Source of the DNA: Euryarchaeota archaeon UBA39 | GTDB taxonomy: Archaea; Thermoplasmatota; Poseidoniia; Poseidoniales; Thalassarchaeaceae | DNA length: 25,260 nt | Reading direction: 5' to 3' | NCBI GenBank assembly: GCA_002503045.1 | Contig: DAQW01000048.1 | Span: forward strand, 1-25,260 | Part shown: in pieces, positions 15,136 to 23,178 of the stretch | Numbering within the stretch: the stretch's first letter is position 1 | Layout of the letters: every line of letters starts with the position of its first letter | Program-made: the position numbers and the translations under genes | Notes under the pieces: model-generated | Told to the model about the DNA's origin: nothing | Databases searched by the model: none | The model's input: only the letters and a program-made list of their open reading frames with translations

Positions 15136-16470
15136 TCACCTAATCCATTCATGGATTCTTCTTTCAGGTACAAAATCAGAATTTCTAATTTGAATTGATT
15201 GTTCTATTCTTTCTCTGATTTCGTCTTCTAATTCCCCTCTATGATATACTGTGACCCATGTTTCTCCTTGATCTACCGTTTGTCCTAATTCCACATCTAA
15301 TAGGAATCCAACAGATGAGTCTATTTCATCATCTATTTTTTTCCTCCCTGCACCCAAATCCAATGCAATTAATGCTAATTTCATTGCATCTATGTCTGAA
15401 ACAATACCGGCTTCATTAGAGGCAATTTCTGTTGTTTTCAGTTTGGAATCCAGTAGGCCTAGGGCCAACAGTAGGCTATGTTCAGAATCAAAAACAGTTG
15501 AGTCAACTCCTTGATTTATTGCCATCTGAATAAAACATTGGAGTGCTGATCCATCATGCAATGAATCTTGAATCATGACAAATCCAATTTCACTATTTTC
15601 TGCCACCCCACTAGAATGCAATAATTCACCTCCTTGTGTACATACCAATTCTTCTAAGTCCCAAGGGCCATTTCCTCTCATTGTTTCCATTGATTCAAGA
15701 ATTTCAAGTGCATTTCCTATGGCGCATCCAATTGGTTGGTCCATGGTGGTTAATACTGCTGATGTTTTTATTCCACATCGATTTGAAGCATCAACCATTG
15801 CTTCTGCTAATTTTCTCGCATCTTCTTTCTTGACCATAAAGGCCGCCTTTCCAAATTTAACATCTAAAACTAAAGATTGAAGCGATTCAGCCGCCTTTTT
15901 TGATACGATACTACTCGTGATGAGTGGCAAACTCGCTACTGTACCAGTAACATCTCGAATTGCATACATTCTTCGATCTGCTGGGACTAAATCATCAGTT
16001 TGTCCTACCATCGAAATTCCGATTTCAGATACTTGGGAAATAATATCTTCAATTGATAATTGAATGTTGAATCCAGGTAGACTTTCTAATTTATCCAATG
16101 TACCTCCTGTATGTCCTAGCCCCCTTCCGGAAATCATTGGAACCTTTAGGCCACAAGCGGTTAGAGCAGGTGCTAATGGAATCGAAACTTTGTCTCCTAC
16201 TCCTCCAGTACTATGTTTGTCAACCACAAGGTGTTTCCATTCTTCTGGCCATTCTAGACATCTGCCACTATTTCTCATTGAATCAGTCAGTGAAGCGGTT
16301 TGCTGTGAATCAAGCCCATAATCAAAGATTGATTTGAGCACACCTTCTATTTCTGAATCATTCCATCGTATGAGTCCATCATCAGAAATAACATGCCCGA
16401 CAAAATCTCTAATGTTTTCAGACGAAACACTGCCATCTTGGATACTTTTTGACAGTGAATCCGGGGTCAT
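15136..16470 (-). CDS. deoA: Thymidine / pyrimidine-nucleoside phosphorylase
   Basis: This enzyme cleaves thymidine (or deoxyuridine/uridine) with phosphate to the base and (deoxy)ribose-1-phosphate. The 444-residue cytosolic product matches bacterial DeoA/Pdp (about 440) better than the longer archaeal AMP phosphorylases (about 500). Visible are D-K-H-S-T-G-G-V-G-D-K-V-S at 84-96 (phosphate site), P-M-I-S-G-R-G-L-G-H-T-G-G-T-L-D-K-L-E at 111-129, R-D-V-T-G-T-V and S-I-V-S-K-K. Also present are D-V-K-F-G-K-A-A-F-M (close to the D-V-K-F-G-G-A-A of animal enzymes) and a C-terminal L-G-A-G-R-K...G-F-L-L-D domain. ATG 16470 is chosen because it lies 4 bp after the upstream stop and starts the family-length protein; the ATG at 16533 would overlap the upstream gene by 59 bp. 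Tight spacing on both sides argues for an operon with the PLD surface enzyme and the acyltransferase-like gene. Confidence 0.93.
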   Translation of the reverse strand: MTPDSLSKSIQDGSVSSENIRDFVGHVISDDGLIRWNDSEIEGVLKSIFDYGLDSQQTASLTDSMRNSGRCLEWPEEWKHLVVDKHSTGGVGDKVSIPLAPALTACGLKVPMISGRGLGHTGGTLDKLESLPGFNIQLSIEDIISQVSEIGISMVGQTDDLVPADRRMYAIRDVTGTVASLPLITSSIVSKKAAESLQSLVLDVKFGKAAFMVKKEDARKLAEAMVDASNRCGIKTSAVLTTMDQPIGCAIGNALEILESMETMRGNGPWDLEELVCTQGGELLHSSGVAENSEIGFVMIQDSLHDGSALQCFIQMAINQGVDSTVFDSEHSLLLALGLLDSKLKTTEIASNEAGIVSDIDAMKLALIALDLGAGRKKIDDEIDSSVGFLLDVELGQTVDQGETWVTVYHRGELEDEIRERIEQSIQIRNSDFVPERRIHEWIR

Positions 16471-16474
16471 CTTC

Positions 16475-19400
16475 TCACTCGCCGAACTCTTGTTCGTATT
16501 TCGATTGTAGTTGTTCCATTGTCCATCCATCATTTAGATGAGATTGAACAAACTCATGAGTCCATTCTTTGAATTCAAATCCGTCTAATTTGGGTGCTCC
16601 GAATACTCCATCATCTTTGCCAACAGTAGCATCTCTTGCTTCATTCCCCTCCGAACCTACACTCGTTCCATCAAGGATTACTGCCCCTGAAGATTCTTCA
16701 CTTGTTTCTGAGGATTCTACATCTTCAGTGAAAAAGTATCCAGTGTCGTCTTCAAGAACTTCGTCGACAAACCCTTCATCATTGTTCAACATAGTCAAAG
16801 CGAGTGCGATTCCGAGTGTGATTCCAGATAAAACCACTAAACCAAGAAGTATCTTAGCAGCAGTTGAATCCAAGGGATCTTCCCTTAATCCAAATGCTCC
16901 GCCTGGCTCATCGTTATCAGAATCATCGTTCGTAGAATTCGTATCGCCTACATTGTCACTTGGATTCGGATTTGAAGTCTGAGTGCATCCAAATTCTATG
17001 GAATCATCGAAACCATCTTCATCAGCATCAGCCTTATTCATTGCATCTGTAGGGCTAACACTACGTTCAACAGCTAGAGATAATTCTGCAGAATCTTCGA
17101 TACAATCTCCATCAGTATCTTTGGAGAATGGATCACCGTCGTACTTTGATTCTTGGAGATTGGATAATCCGTCACCATCCCAGTCTTGTGATTGTTCTGC
17201 AAGGGGGCTTCCGGGGACTAGAGATGAAGTTCTGTTTAGTCCGTGCTTTATCTCATACCAATCAGGCATTCCATCACCATCTGTGTCTGTAGAATCATCC
17301 ATTCTATTCCAATCTTGTTCAAATGAAAATTCGTATGCAGAAGCTATTGGTGGCTGATGTAGAATAATTCCCATTTCTCTATTTCTTAATGCACTATTAC
17401 TGCCCCAATTAATACTGGAAATAAGTACTGATTTACCGTCAATAATCACTCCTTTATTGTGTAATTTTGTGATATTATCTCCACTAGACATCAGAATGGC
17501 AGTAGTATCTGCTCCTAATGTTCTATTCCAATGGTTGTTGACAAGATTTAGTACATCTCTATCATCGAATGGATCATCAGTATAATATCCATTAAGGAGT
17601 AATCTAATGGTAACATTTCTTTCTATTGCAGCTCTTTCAAGGGCAGCAAGTAGAGGATTATCTCCATAACCCCATCCCCATCCATCTTGGAAATATTGCA
17701 CAGATAGATCGATCGATTGATCTGCTGAATCAATCATATCTACTAGACCGCCTATGCAATCGTCTGGACAGGTTAGTAATTGTCCAGTAAATGGTCCGCT
17801 GTACGTTGTTCCAGTTGTTACACCAAGTGCACTTGGTGGAACTGTACTTGTTAGGTTGAAAAGAAGGTGTAATTCTGGAGTAACCCAATTAGATGGAGTG
17901 CCTAATGATGGATCAGAAGGATCGAACTCTTGAATGTGAAGGTGACTAGTATCTTCATCCCATAACATTCTACTGAGAACCAGTTGTGCAGTAGTTGAAT
18001 CATCAATGAAGACTGACCATTCTCTATTTCCATATTCCTCTAATGAGAAACTACTACTCTTCCAATTCCCACTAGACATCCAAACAGATGTTTGATCGCG
18101 AACTGCAACTTTAGAATGTATGTAGCGATATGGTCCTTCAGGAGATGATGCAGATGGTGGATCTACCATCCACAAAACAGTAGCTCCAGCATTATGTAGA
18201 TCTGATGCAATTCCGCGACTAGTTTCCATATAATCCCACGAACTGTATACTCCTCCTTCTAGGAGAACAGTAACTTCAACACCTCTTTCTATTGCGTTTT
18301 GAAGAGCTTTTGAAAGTTCGGGACTAGTTAATTCGTAAAGATGAACATGGATTTCAGTTTGTGCCTCATTAATCCAGTGCACTAAATCATAAAACGCATA
18401 TTCTGGAGAAATTGATGTAGTAATGTTGCCAACTCCTGAGAATCCCCCTCCATCACAAAAGAGAGATGCCCCCATTCTTAGCCAACGAACTTCCCAGTCT
18501 GCTGCTGAATCGGTATCTGGCATCTCAGAACATCCATCGCCTCTCATTAAGATTAAACCAGTTGTGTCGGCATTTTCAGGAGGAGTAATTGATGAACCAG
18601 TCCACCCTGCTACCATCGGATCTCCTTCTCCATAGACAAGAGTATCTACTACAGTTCCATCAGGAGATAACAGTTGGAATGAACCTCCATTGTTGGGCAA
18701 CCAAGGCATATTATACATCACATCATTGCCCCCGTATGCTACAATTCCACTATCTTCGAGTAAATGACTTGGATCAGAGGTGATGATTGCAGATTCTCCT
18801 GGGGGAAGAATCAATCTTCGAAAAGTGTCGTTCCAGGGGTCAGCATCATTTCGTTGCCTACTAATATTCCATCCAGCTAAGTCAATTGTTTGATCGCCAA
18901 TGTTTCGAAGTTCGAACCAATCATGCCCTCGAGTATCTACTTCGTCAAACATAATTCTACTGAATTTAATTGATAATTCTCCATCCCATTCTTCTGGAAT
19001 TGGATTTTCAATTCCCGGAGAGGGGCTTAAAGTAGGACTCCATCCAAAACGAGGTTCGATAGAAACACAAGGTTCAGATGAAATCCAGTAAACGGTTTGA
19101 ATCATTGAACCATCTGGATTCATTAGTCGAATTGTATCTCCGAAGTTGTCCATAAATGCCTCTTCAGGCCTCAATACTGCATATTCTCCTGGGAGTAGCG
19201 TCATAGATGTACGATTCCATAATTGATCGATGGATGCTAACATGCCGCTTCCATCTTCGTCTAATACGTGCCATCTACTGAGGTCAATTGTTGCGCTGCC
19301 ATTATTTTTAACTTCAATCCATTCCCCCAAAATCCCTACTGAATCAGAACCAGATAAACCACATTGAGGCATTATCTCTGTAATGATTAGATCAGAAAGT

Positions 19401-21373
19401 CCAGCATATGGGTTATCGAAAACAGGATTCACTTGACCAGGGGAGGGTGACGGAGCATATATCCAAGAAGATGCAGTATTATTTGCGACCATTGCCGCTC
19501 CGGGTAAAGCCGTATTGTATACTAGGGAATGTATTGGATTCCCCAAGGCGTCATTCAGAACAATTGACCCGCCATTGTTTGAGAGCCAAAATGAGCTAGG
19601 GTCGTTCGCTCTAATTATGGCATAGTCTCCAGAATCTAGAGATAAATCAGTTGTTGTGGATGAATCTAATGGAAGAGTACTTCCACTCGTTATTGACCAA
19701 CCTGAGAGGTCTACAGCAGAACTTCCATTATTCATTATTTCAATAAATTCTCCAGTACCTTGTAGGGTTTCTGCAGTATCATTTCCGAAAGGATTTGGCA
19801 GAATTTCGGTTAGAATTACTTCGTATGAACCTCCAGTTCCACTTGATTGATCAGGATTAGCAGCAGCAGGTGTAGGTGTGCTTGACAATGTCCATCCATT
19901 AACTGGGTCTCCTGCAAACGGAGTCAGTGTTTTTCCTGATTGAATGGATGTTTGCCAAGTCAATGTTTGTACAATATCCCCAGCAGGGTCGATAAGAGAA
20001 ATTGTATCTCCAATAGATCGGATAATTTCTACACCGGTTCCATTAAATTCCACTACTCCATAATCTCCAGGTCCTAATCCTTGAGGGCTACTAATTGAGC
20101 ATGAACAGTCAACAAGAGCCTCATTTAGTTGAACTTCTCCTCCTGTACCTGTGATGATTACAAACCCTGAAAGGCCAACTCCAGTTGTTTCATCAGGATG
20201 CACTCTAAACTCGATCCATTCTCCATCTGGATATGGATTATTATTTTGAGTGGCATTTACCATGATTTCGTTAATTGATAATGTACTGGTTCCATTTACT
20301 GCTAACGCATCTGGTTGGCTAGGAGTTGGGAAAAGTGCCTCTTGCCAAGACAATCCATTGGTTGAACGGACCATAGAATGACCTGGTCTAGATTGAGGAT
20401 ATGTCAATTCATCAGTAATCGAACCATTCGGGAGGTGAACCACTAAATCATCGCCTCCATTATTCAAAATTCCATATTCACCCGATGCATTAATCGATAC
20501 AGTCCGCCTTTCGCCGGGCTGAATATGGCTTGATGTAGGAGTGCTACTGTCGTATCCAATTAGGTGTGATTCGTTGAGAGTAATATTGTTACTTGATGCA
20601 TCTCTAACATAATATCCTGCTAAGTCAATGGTCTCTGTACCGATATTCTCTAGTTCAAACCATTCTCCTCCGGGCCATGAACCATTATCTAGGGAAAAGA
20701 AAGGGTCTGCGAGAACTTCACGAACTCTAATTCCTGAATCATGGTATGTAGGTAGATTTCCTCCAGTATTTGCATTACCAGGAGTTAGTGAGGTTGCTTC
20801 AATCCAGTCAGATGTTGGATCAGATGAATTTTCAATTAATGAAACGCCTTCTGTAGGTCGTGGCGTCCAAGTAACAGTGTGTACGGTTGTCCCACTAGGT
20901 GTTTTTAGAGTTACAATTCCATTTGAATTAATTAAACAAAGTCCACATGAACCTCCATTTCCATTTCTTGCTAGAACGATATAGTCTCCAGCAGGTACAT
21001 TGAGATCCGTTGCTCCAGAGGGATAAACAACATAGGGCGTAGTCATTGGTAGAGCACGATTATTGTGGTCTTGTACTGTCCATGTTGATAGATCGACAGT
21101 AGATGTTCCAGCGTTATGAATCTCTACCCACTCTCCACTAGTCCAATCAGAAGGCCCTACAGCATCAGTCTCTCCTCCAAAAGCATTCACTAATACTTCT
21201 GAAATACATACATCTCCAATGCATGCCGTTGACCTTGAATTTGTATCTAGACTATCGTTTTCATGGCTTAGGGCATCGTTTTGTTCTGAAGGATGCCATG
21301 TAGCTAAAGCAGAAGAAAGGAAGAGAAATCCAATCATCACGGAAAGAAATCTAGGCCCGAATACCGACGTCAT
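16475..21373 (-). CDS. Giant surface enzyme: six lamin-tail domains plus a two-HKD phospholipase D/nuclease module, membrane anchored
   Basis: 1632 residues. A signal peptide occupies about 1-25. Six lamin-tail (LTD) domains lie at about 53-172, 215-330, 365-475, 518-620, 662-762 and 802-915. Each opens like I-x-E-I-x-x-x-P and contains G-E-W-[IF]-E-[LI]-x-N-x-G...[IV]-D-L-[SA]-G-W. A phospholipase-D-superfamily module follows at about 990-1355 with two intact H-x-K-x4-D motifs: His1086/Lys1088/Asp1093 (I-H-S-K-V-A-V-R-D) and His1305/Lys1307/Asp1312 (L-H-N-K-G-V-I-I-D). Each is followed by an S-S-x-N-W motif. A few D-x-D-G-D-G Ca sites come next, then a helix at about 1505-1530 and an acidic cytoplasmic tail ending in W-T-M-E-Q-L-Q. 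PLD enzymes hydrolyse phosphodiesters in lipids or nucleic acids, and LTDs recur in exported bacterial nucleases, so an extracellular nuclease is the favoured guess. deoA follows after 4 bp; the TctA gene precedes by 62 bp. Confidence 0.9.
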   Translation of the reverse strand: MTSVFGPRFLSVMIGFLFLSSALATWHPSEQNDALSHENDSLDTNSRSTACIGDVCISEVLVNAFGGETDAVGPSDWTSGEWVEIHNAGTSTVDLSTWTVQDHNNRALPMTTPYVVYPSGATDLNVPAGDYIVLARNGNGGSCGLCLINSNGIVTLKTPSGTTVHTVTWTPRPTEGVSLIENSSDPTSDWIEATSLTPGNANTGGNLPTYHDSGIRVREVLADPFFSLDNGSWPGGEWFELENIGTETIDLAGYYVRDASSNNITLNESHLIGYDSSTPTSSHIQPGERRTVSINASGEYGILNNGGDDLVVHLPNGSITDELTYPQSRPGHSMVRSTNGLSWQEALFPTPSQPDALAVNGTSTLSINEIMVNATQNNNPYPDGEWIEFRVHPDETTGVGLSGFVIITGTGGEVQLNEALVDCSCSISSPQGLGPGDYGVVEFNGTGVEIIRSIGDTISLIDPAGDIVQTLTWQTSIQSGKTLTPFAGDPVNGWTLSSTPTPAAANPDQSSGTGGSYEVILTEILPNPFGNDTAETLQGTGEFIEIMNNGSSAVDLSGWSITSGSTLPLDSSTTTDLSLDSGDYAIIRANDPSSFWLSNNGGSIVLNDALGNPIHSLVYNTALPGAAMVANNTASSWIYAPSPSPGQVNPVFDNPYAGLSDLIITEIMPQCGLSGSDSVGILGEWIEVKNNGSATIDLSRWHVLDEDGSGMLASIDQLWNRTSMTLLPGEYAVLRPEEAFMDNFGDTIRLMNPDGSMIQTVYWISSEPCVSIEPRFGWSPTLSPSPGIENPIPEEWDGELSIKFSRIMFDEVDTRGHDWFELRNIGDQTIDLAGWNISRQRNDADPWNDTFRRLILPPGESAIITSDPSHLLEDSGIVAYGGNDVMYNMPWLPNNGGSFQLLSPDGTVVDTLVYGEGDPMVAGWTGSSITPPENADTTGLILMRGDGCSEMPDTDSAADWEVRWLRMGASLFCDGGGFSGVGNITTSISPEYAFYDLVHWINEAQTEIHVHLYELTSPELSKALQNAIERGVEVTVLLEGGVYSSWDYMETSRGIASDLHNAGATVLWMVDPPSASSPEGPYRYIHSKVAVRDQTSVWMSSGNWKSSSFSLEEYGNREWSVFIDDSTTAQLVLSRMLWDEDTSHLHIQEFDPSDPSLGTPSNWVTPELHLLFNLTSTVPPSALGVTTGTTYSGPFTGQLLTCPDDCIGGLVDMIDSADQSIDLSVQYFQDGWGWGYGDNPLLAALERAAIERNVTIRLLLNGYYTDDPFDDRDVLNLVNNHWNRTLGADTTAILMSSGDNITKLHNKGVIIDGKSVLISSINWGSNSALRNREMGIILHQPPIASAYEFSFEQDWNRMDDSTDTDGDGMPDWYEIKHGLNRTSSLVPGSPLAEQSQDWDGDGLSNLQESKYDGDPFSKDTDGDCIEDSAELSLAVERSVSPTDAMNKADADEDGFDDSIEFGCTQTSNPNPSDNVGDTNSTNDDSDNDEPGGAFGLREDPLDSTAAKILLGLVVLSGITLGIALALTMLNNDEGFVDEVLEDDTGYFFTEDVESSETSEESSGAVILDGTSVGSEGNEARDATVGKDDGVFGAPKLDGFEFKEWTHEFVQSHLNDGWTMEQLQSKYEQEFGE

Positions 21374-21435
21374 GATTCATTTGAGATTAAATCTAGGTAT
21401 TGAGGTTGATGTTATGAGAATCATTTTATTTTTTT
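21374..21435 (-). promoter_or_regulatory. Intergenic region with an A-rich tract, possible internal promoter for the LTD-PLD gene
   Basis: The 62-bp gap is the largest inside the six-gene minus-strand run. On the minus strand the TctA stop is immediately followed by A8-T-A4 (about 21421-21435), which is TATA-like and lies roughly 50-60 nt before the LTD-PLD ATG. It is poly-A, not poly-T, on the transcribed sense, so it is not a terminator for the TctA gene. Confidence 0.3.
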
Positions 21436-23163
21436 TCAAATGAACCCAAAACCATCGAATTGTTGGGCGAAGGTATAGACCATGATTGGAACTAGGATTA
21501 TCCCCATTCCATGGGATCTTCTGATTCCTATTCTAGGAGGCATTAGACCCATCAGCGTTCCAATCACTAATACTCCTAAACCGATGAATCCAGTGCTGAA
21601 CCAAACTAAAGCACTGACAAATACAATCACTGAAATTACCATAGTCCTAAGTGGAATTAATTCATGTAATTTTAGCATTCCTTTGGATAATTGAATCATT
21701 ACTGGAACAGAAAATAGGCCTGCAATAATTGTAATTGCTACTAGTCGGACAAAGTCAGATGGTGGTTCGAAGGTACCCCAAATATCGATTGGATAAATCA
21801 TGTTGAGAGCCAATGCAGCCCCTGAACGTGGCCTCCCAACCATGTATAGGAAACCAAGAACCATCACAGTCACGGCAGTATTGACAGAAGAAAGAACTGC
21901 AATTACTTCAAGATCTTGAGTAGAAGTTTTTTCGTTTTCATCGAATGATTCAGGAGTATTTTCTGCGATTTTAATTAATTCATCAAAGTCAGTCTCTTCA
22001 GAATTTTCTAGTTCTCTGGTTTTGATGGAATCTTCTGTTTCATCGTTTTCTATTGGGACTCCTCCTATTTCTTCCATGAACAGTTTCCTCCGCTCTGCTA
22101 ACATTTCTTCGGGACTCATATCTCTATTTGAAGGCGAATATTCGAAATCTGCGGGAATGAAATTGGGGTCTCTCAATCTCCCAGCAATATTTCGCATAGA
22201 CATTACAACAACTGTAGCTTGAGCAGCAGTCATACCAGGTAAAATTGCCATTACAGATGATACTACTGCAGATAAGAAAGTTGGAACTGCTAATGGTTTC
22301 ATCGGTGGTAAATCCCAATTTGGCTCTTGTTTTGGCATTTCAGATGTTGTAACATATATGTCGATTAGGTTCGCTATTCCGAATAAGCCGGCTAAACTAG
22401 GCATTAACAGAGTTGCTGAGGGCATTCCGACAGGTGATCTTGCAGGTAACTCAAATACTGCCCATCCATAGAATCCGGATAGTAAAAAGAAGCATAGAGC
22501 TACAAAAATACCTGCCTTACGTGAAGAATTCCCTAATCGTAAGTCAATCGCAGTCCATTCACGTTCGTATCTAAATGCGAAAATTGGGAAAGATACTCGA
22601 ATAGGTTTCGGTAGAGGAATTCTCATCCAAGATGTTGCTTTTTGTAGAATAGAAGGCCACGGTAGTCTTGTAGTCTCTGTTAAGAGAAGAAAACTTGAGA
22701 TGCTTAGTAAAAGCCATGGGAGTATATCTCTACTGCCTTCAAACCAATTTAGTCCAGGGTTATCTCCGAAAAGTAGTCTTGCCACCACAAGAAGAGGAAT
22801 CGCCATAATCATTCCCATTTGGGACCCTCTGGCAGAATATGCGACCCCTTGAGCGGCTTGACCTGTAACTAACATTCGATGACCAGGCAGTAAAGCTAAG
22901 GCCATATTGTCATCAGGAGCGCCAACAAGAGCACTTGGGATATAATTCAGAAATGTATGGACCATCCCACATGAAACAATCATTCCAGCAATAATATCTA
23001 GGGGTAAACCGATATTAAGTGCGATTGGAGTTAATGATACGGCAATAAGTGCAACATTGTTTACGTGGAAACCAGGTATCAACCCGGTAAATGTCCCGAG
23101 AATTGCTCCTGCTCCAAATGCCATGAATAACCAAAAAAGGTCATACAGGTATGTTTCCAACAT
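21436..23163 (-). CDS. TctA-family (tripartite tricarboxylate transporter large subunit-like) membrane protein
   Basis: The 575-residue polytopic protein has a dozen or so hydrophobic segments in two halves. The first half has the family glycine loop G-T-F-T-G-L-I-P-G-F-H-V-N at 23-35. The second half has its pseudo-repeat I-L-P-G-M-T-A-A-Q-A at 307-316. This matches archaeal DUF112/TctA homologues. Bacterial TctA is the large permease subunit for carboxylates such as citrate, working with a small membrane subunit (TctB) and a periplasmic binding protein (TctC). Neither is present here, as is usual for archaeal homologues, so the substrate is unknown. An 88-residue highly acidic hydrophilic insert (331-418) separates the second glycine loop from the later helices and is probably cytoplasmic. 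The gene starts 15 bp after the tandem OB-fold-like gene, so the two are likely one transcript. Confidence 0.85.
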   Translation of the reverse strand: MLETYLYDLFWLFMAFGAGAILGTFTGLIPGFHVNNVALIAVSLTPIALNIGLPLDIIAGMIVSCGMVHTFLNYIPSALVGAPDDNMALALLPGHRMLVTGQAAQGVAYSARGSQMGMIMAIPLLVVARLLFGDNPGLNWFEGSRDILPWLLLSISSFLLLTETTRLPWPSILQKATSWMRIPLPKPIRVSFPIFAFRYEREWTAIDLRLGNSSRKAGIFVALCFFLLSGFYGWAVFELPARSPVGMPSATLLMPSLAGLFGIANLIDIYVTTSEMPKQEPNWDLPPMKPLAVPTFLSAVVSSVMAILPGMTAAQATVVVMSMRNIAGRLRDPNFIPADFEYSPSNRDMSPEEMLAERRKLFMEEIGGVPIENDETEDSIKTRELENSEETDFDELIKIAENTPESFDENEKTSTQDLEVIAVLSSVNTAVTVMVLGFLYMVGRPRSGAALALNMIYPIDIWGTFEPPSDFVRLVAITIIAGLFSVPVMIQLSKGMLKLHELIPLRTMVISVIVFVSALVWFSTGFIGLGVLVIGTLMGLMPPRIGIRRSHGMGIILVPIMVYTFAQQFDGFGFI

Positions 23164-23178
23164 CTAAATCCCTCTTGG

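Noticed and set aside
15136..16470. Archaeal AMP phosphorylase (DeoA-like enzyme of the pentose bisphosphate pathway)
   Set aside because: Those enzymes are longer with an extra N-terminal domain; this protein is of DeoA/Pdp length and begins directly with the alpha-helical domain.
16471..16533. Longer deoA start at 16533
   Set aside because: It would overlap the LTD-PLD gene by 59 bp and add residues absent from DeoA; ATG 16470 fits the family length and a tight operon junction.
21421..21435. T-run on the plus strand as a terminator
   Set aside because: There is no plus-strand gene upstream of it; on the minus strand, which carries the flanking genes, it is an A-run and cannot be an archaeal poly-U terminator.
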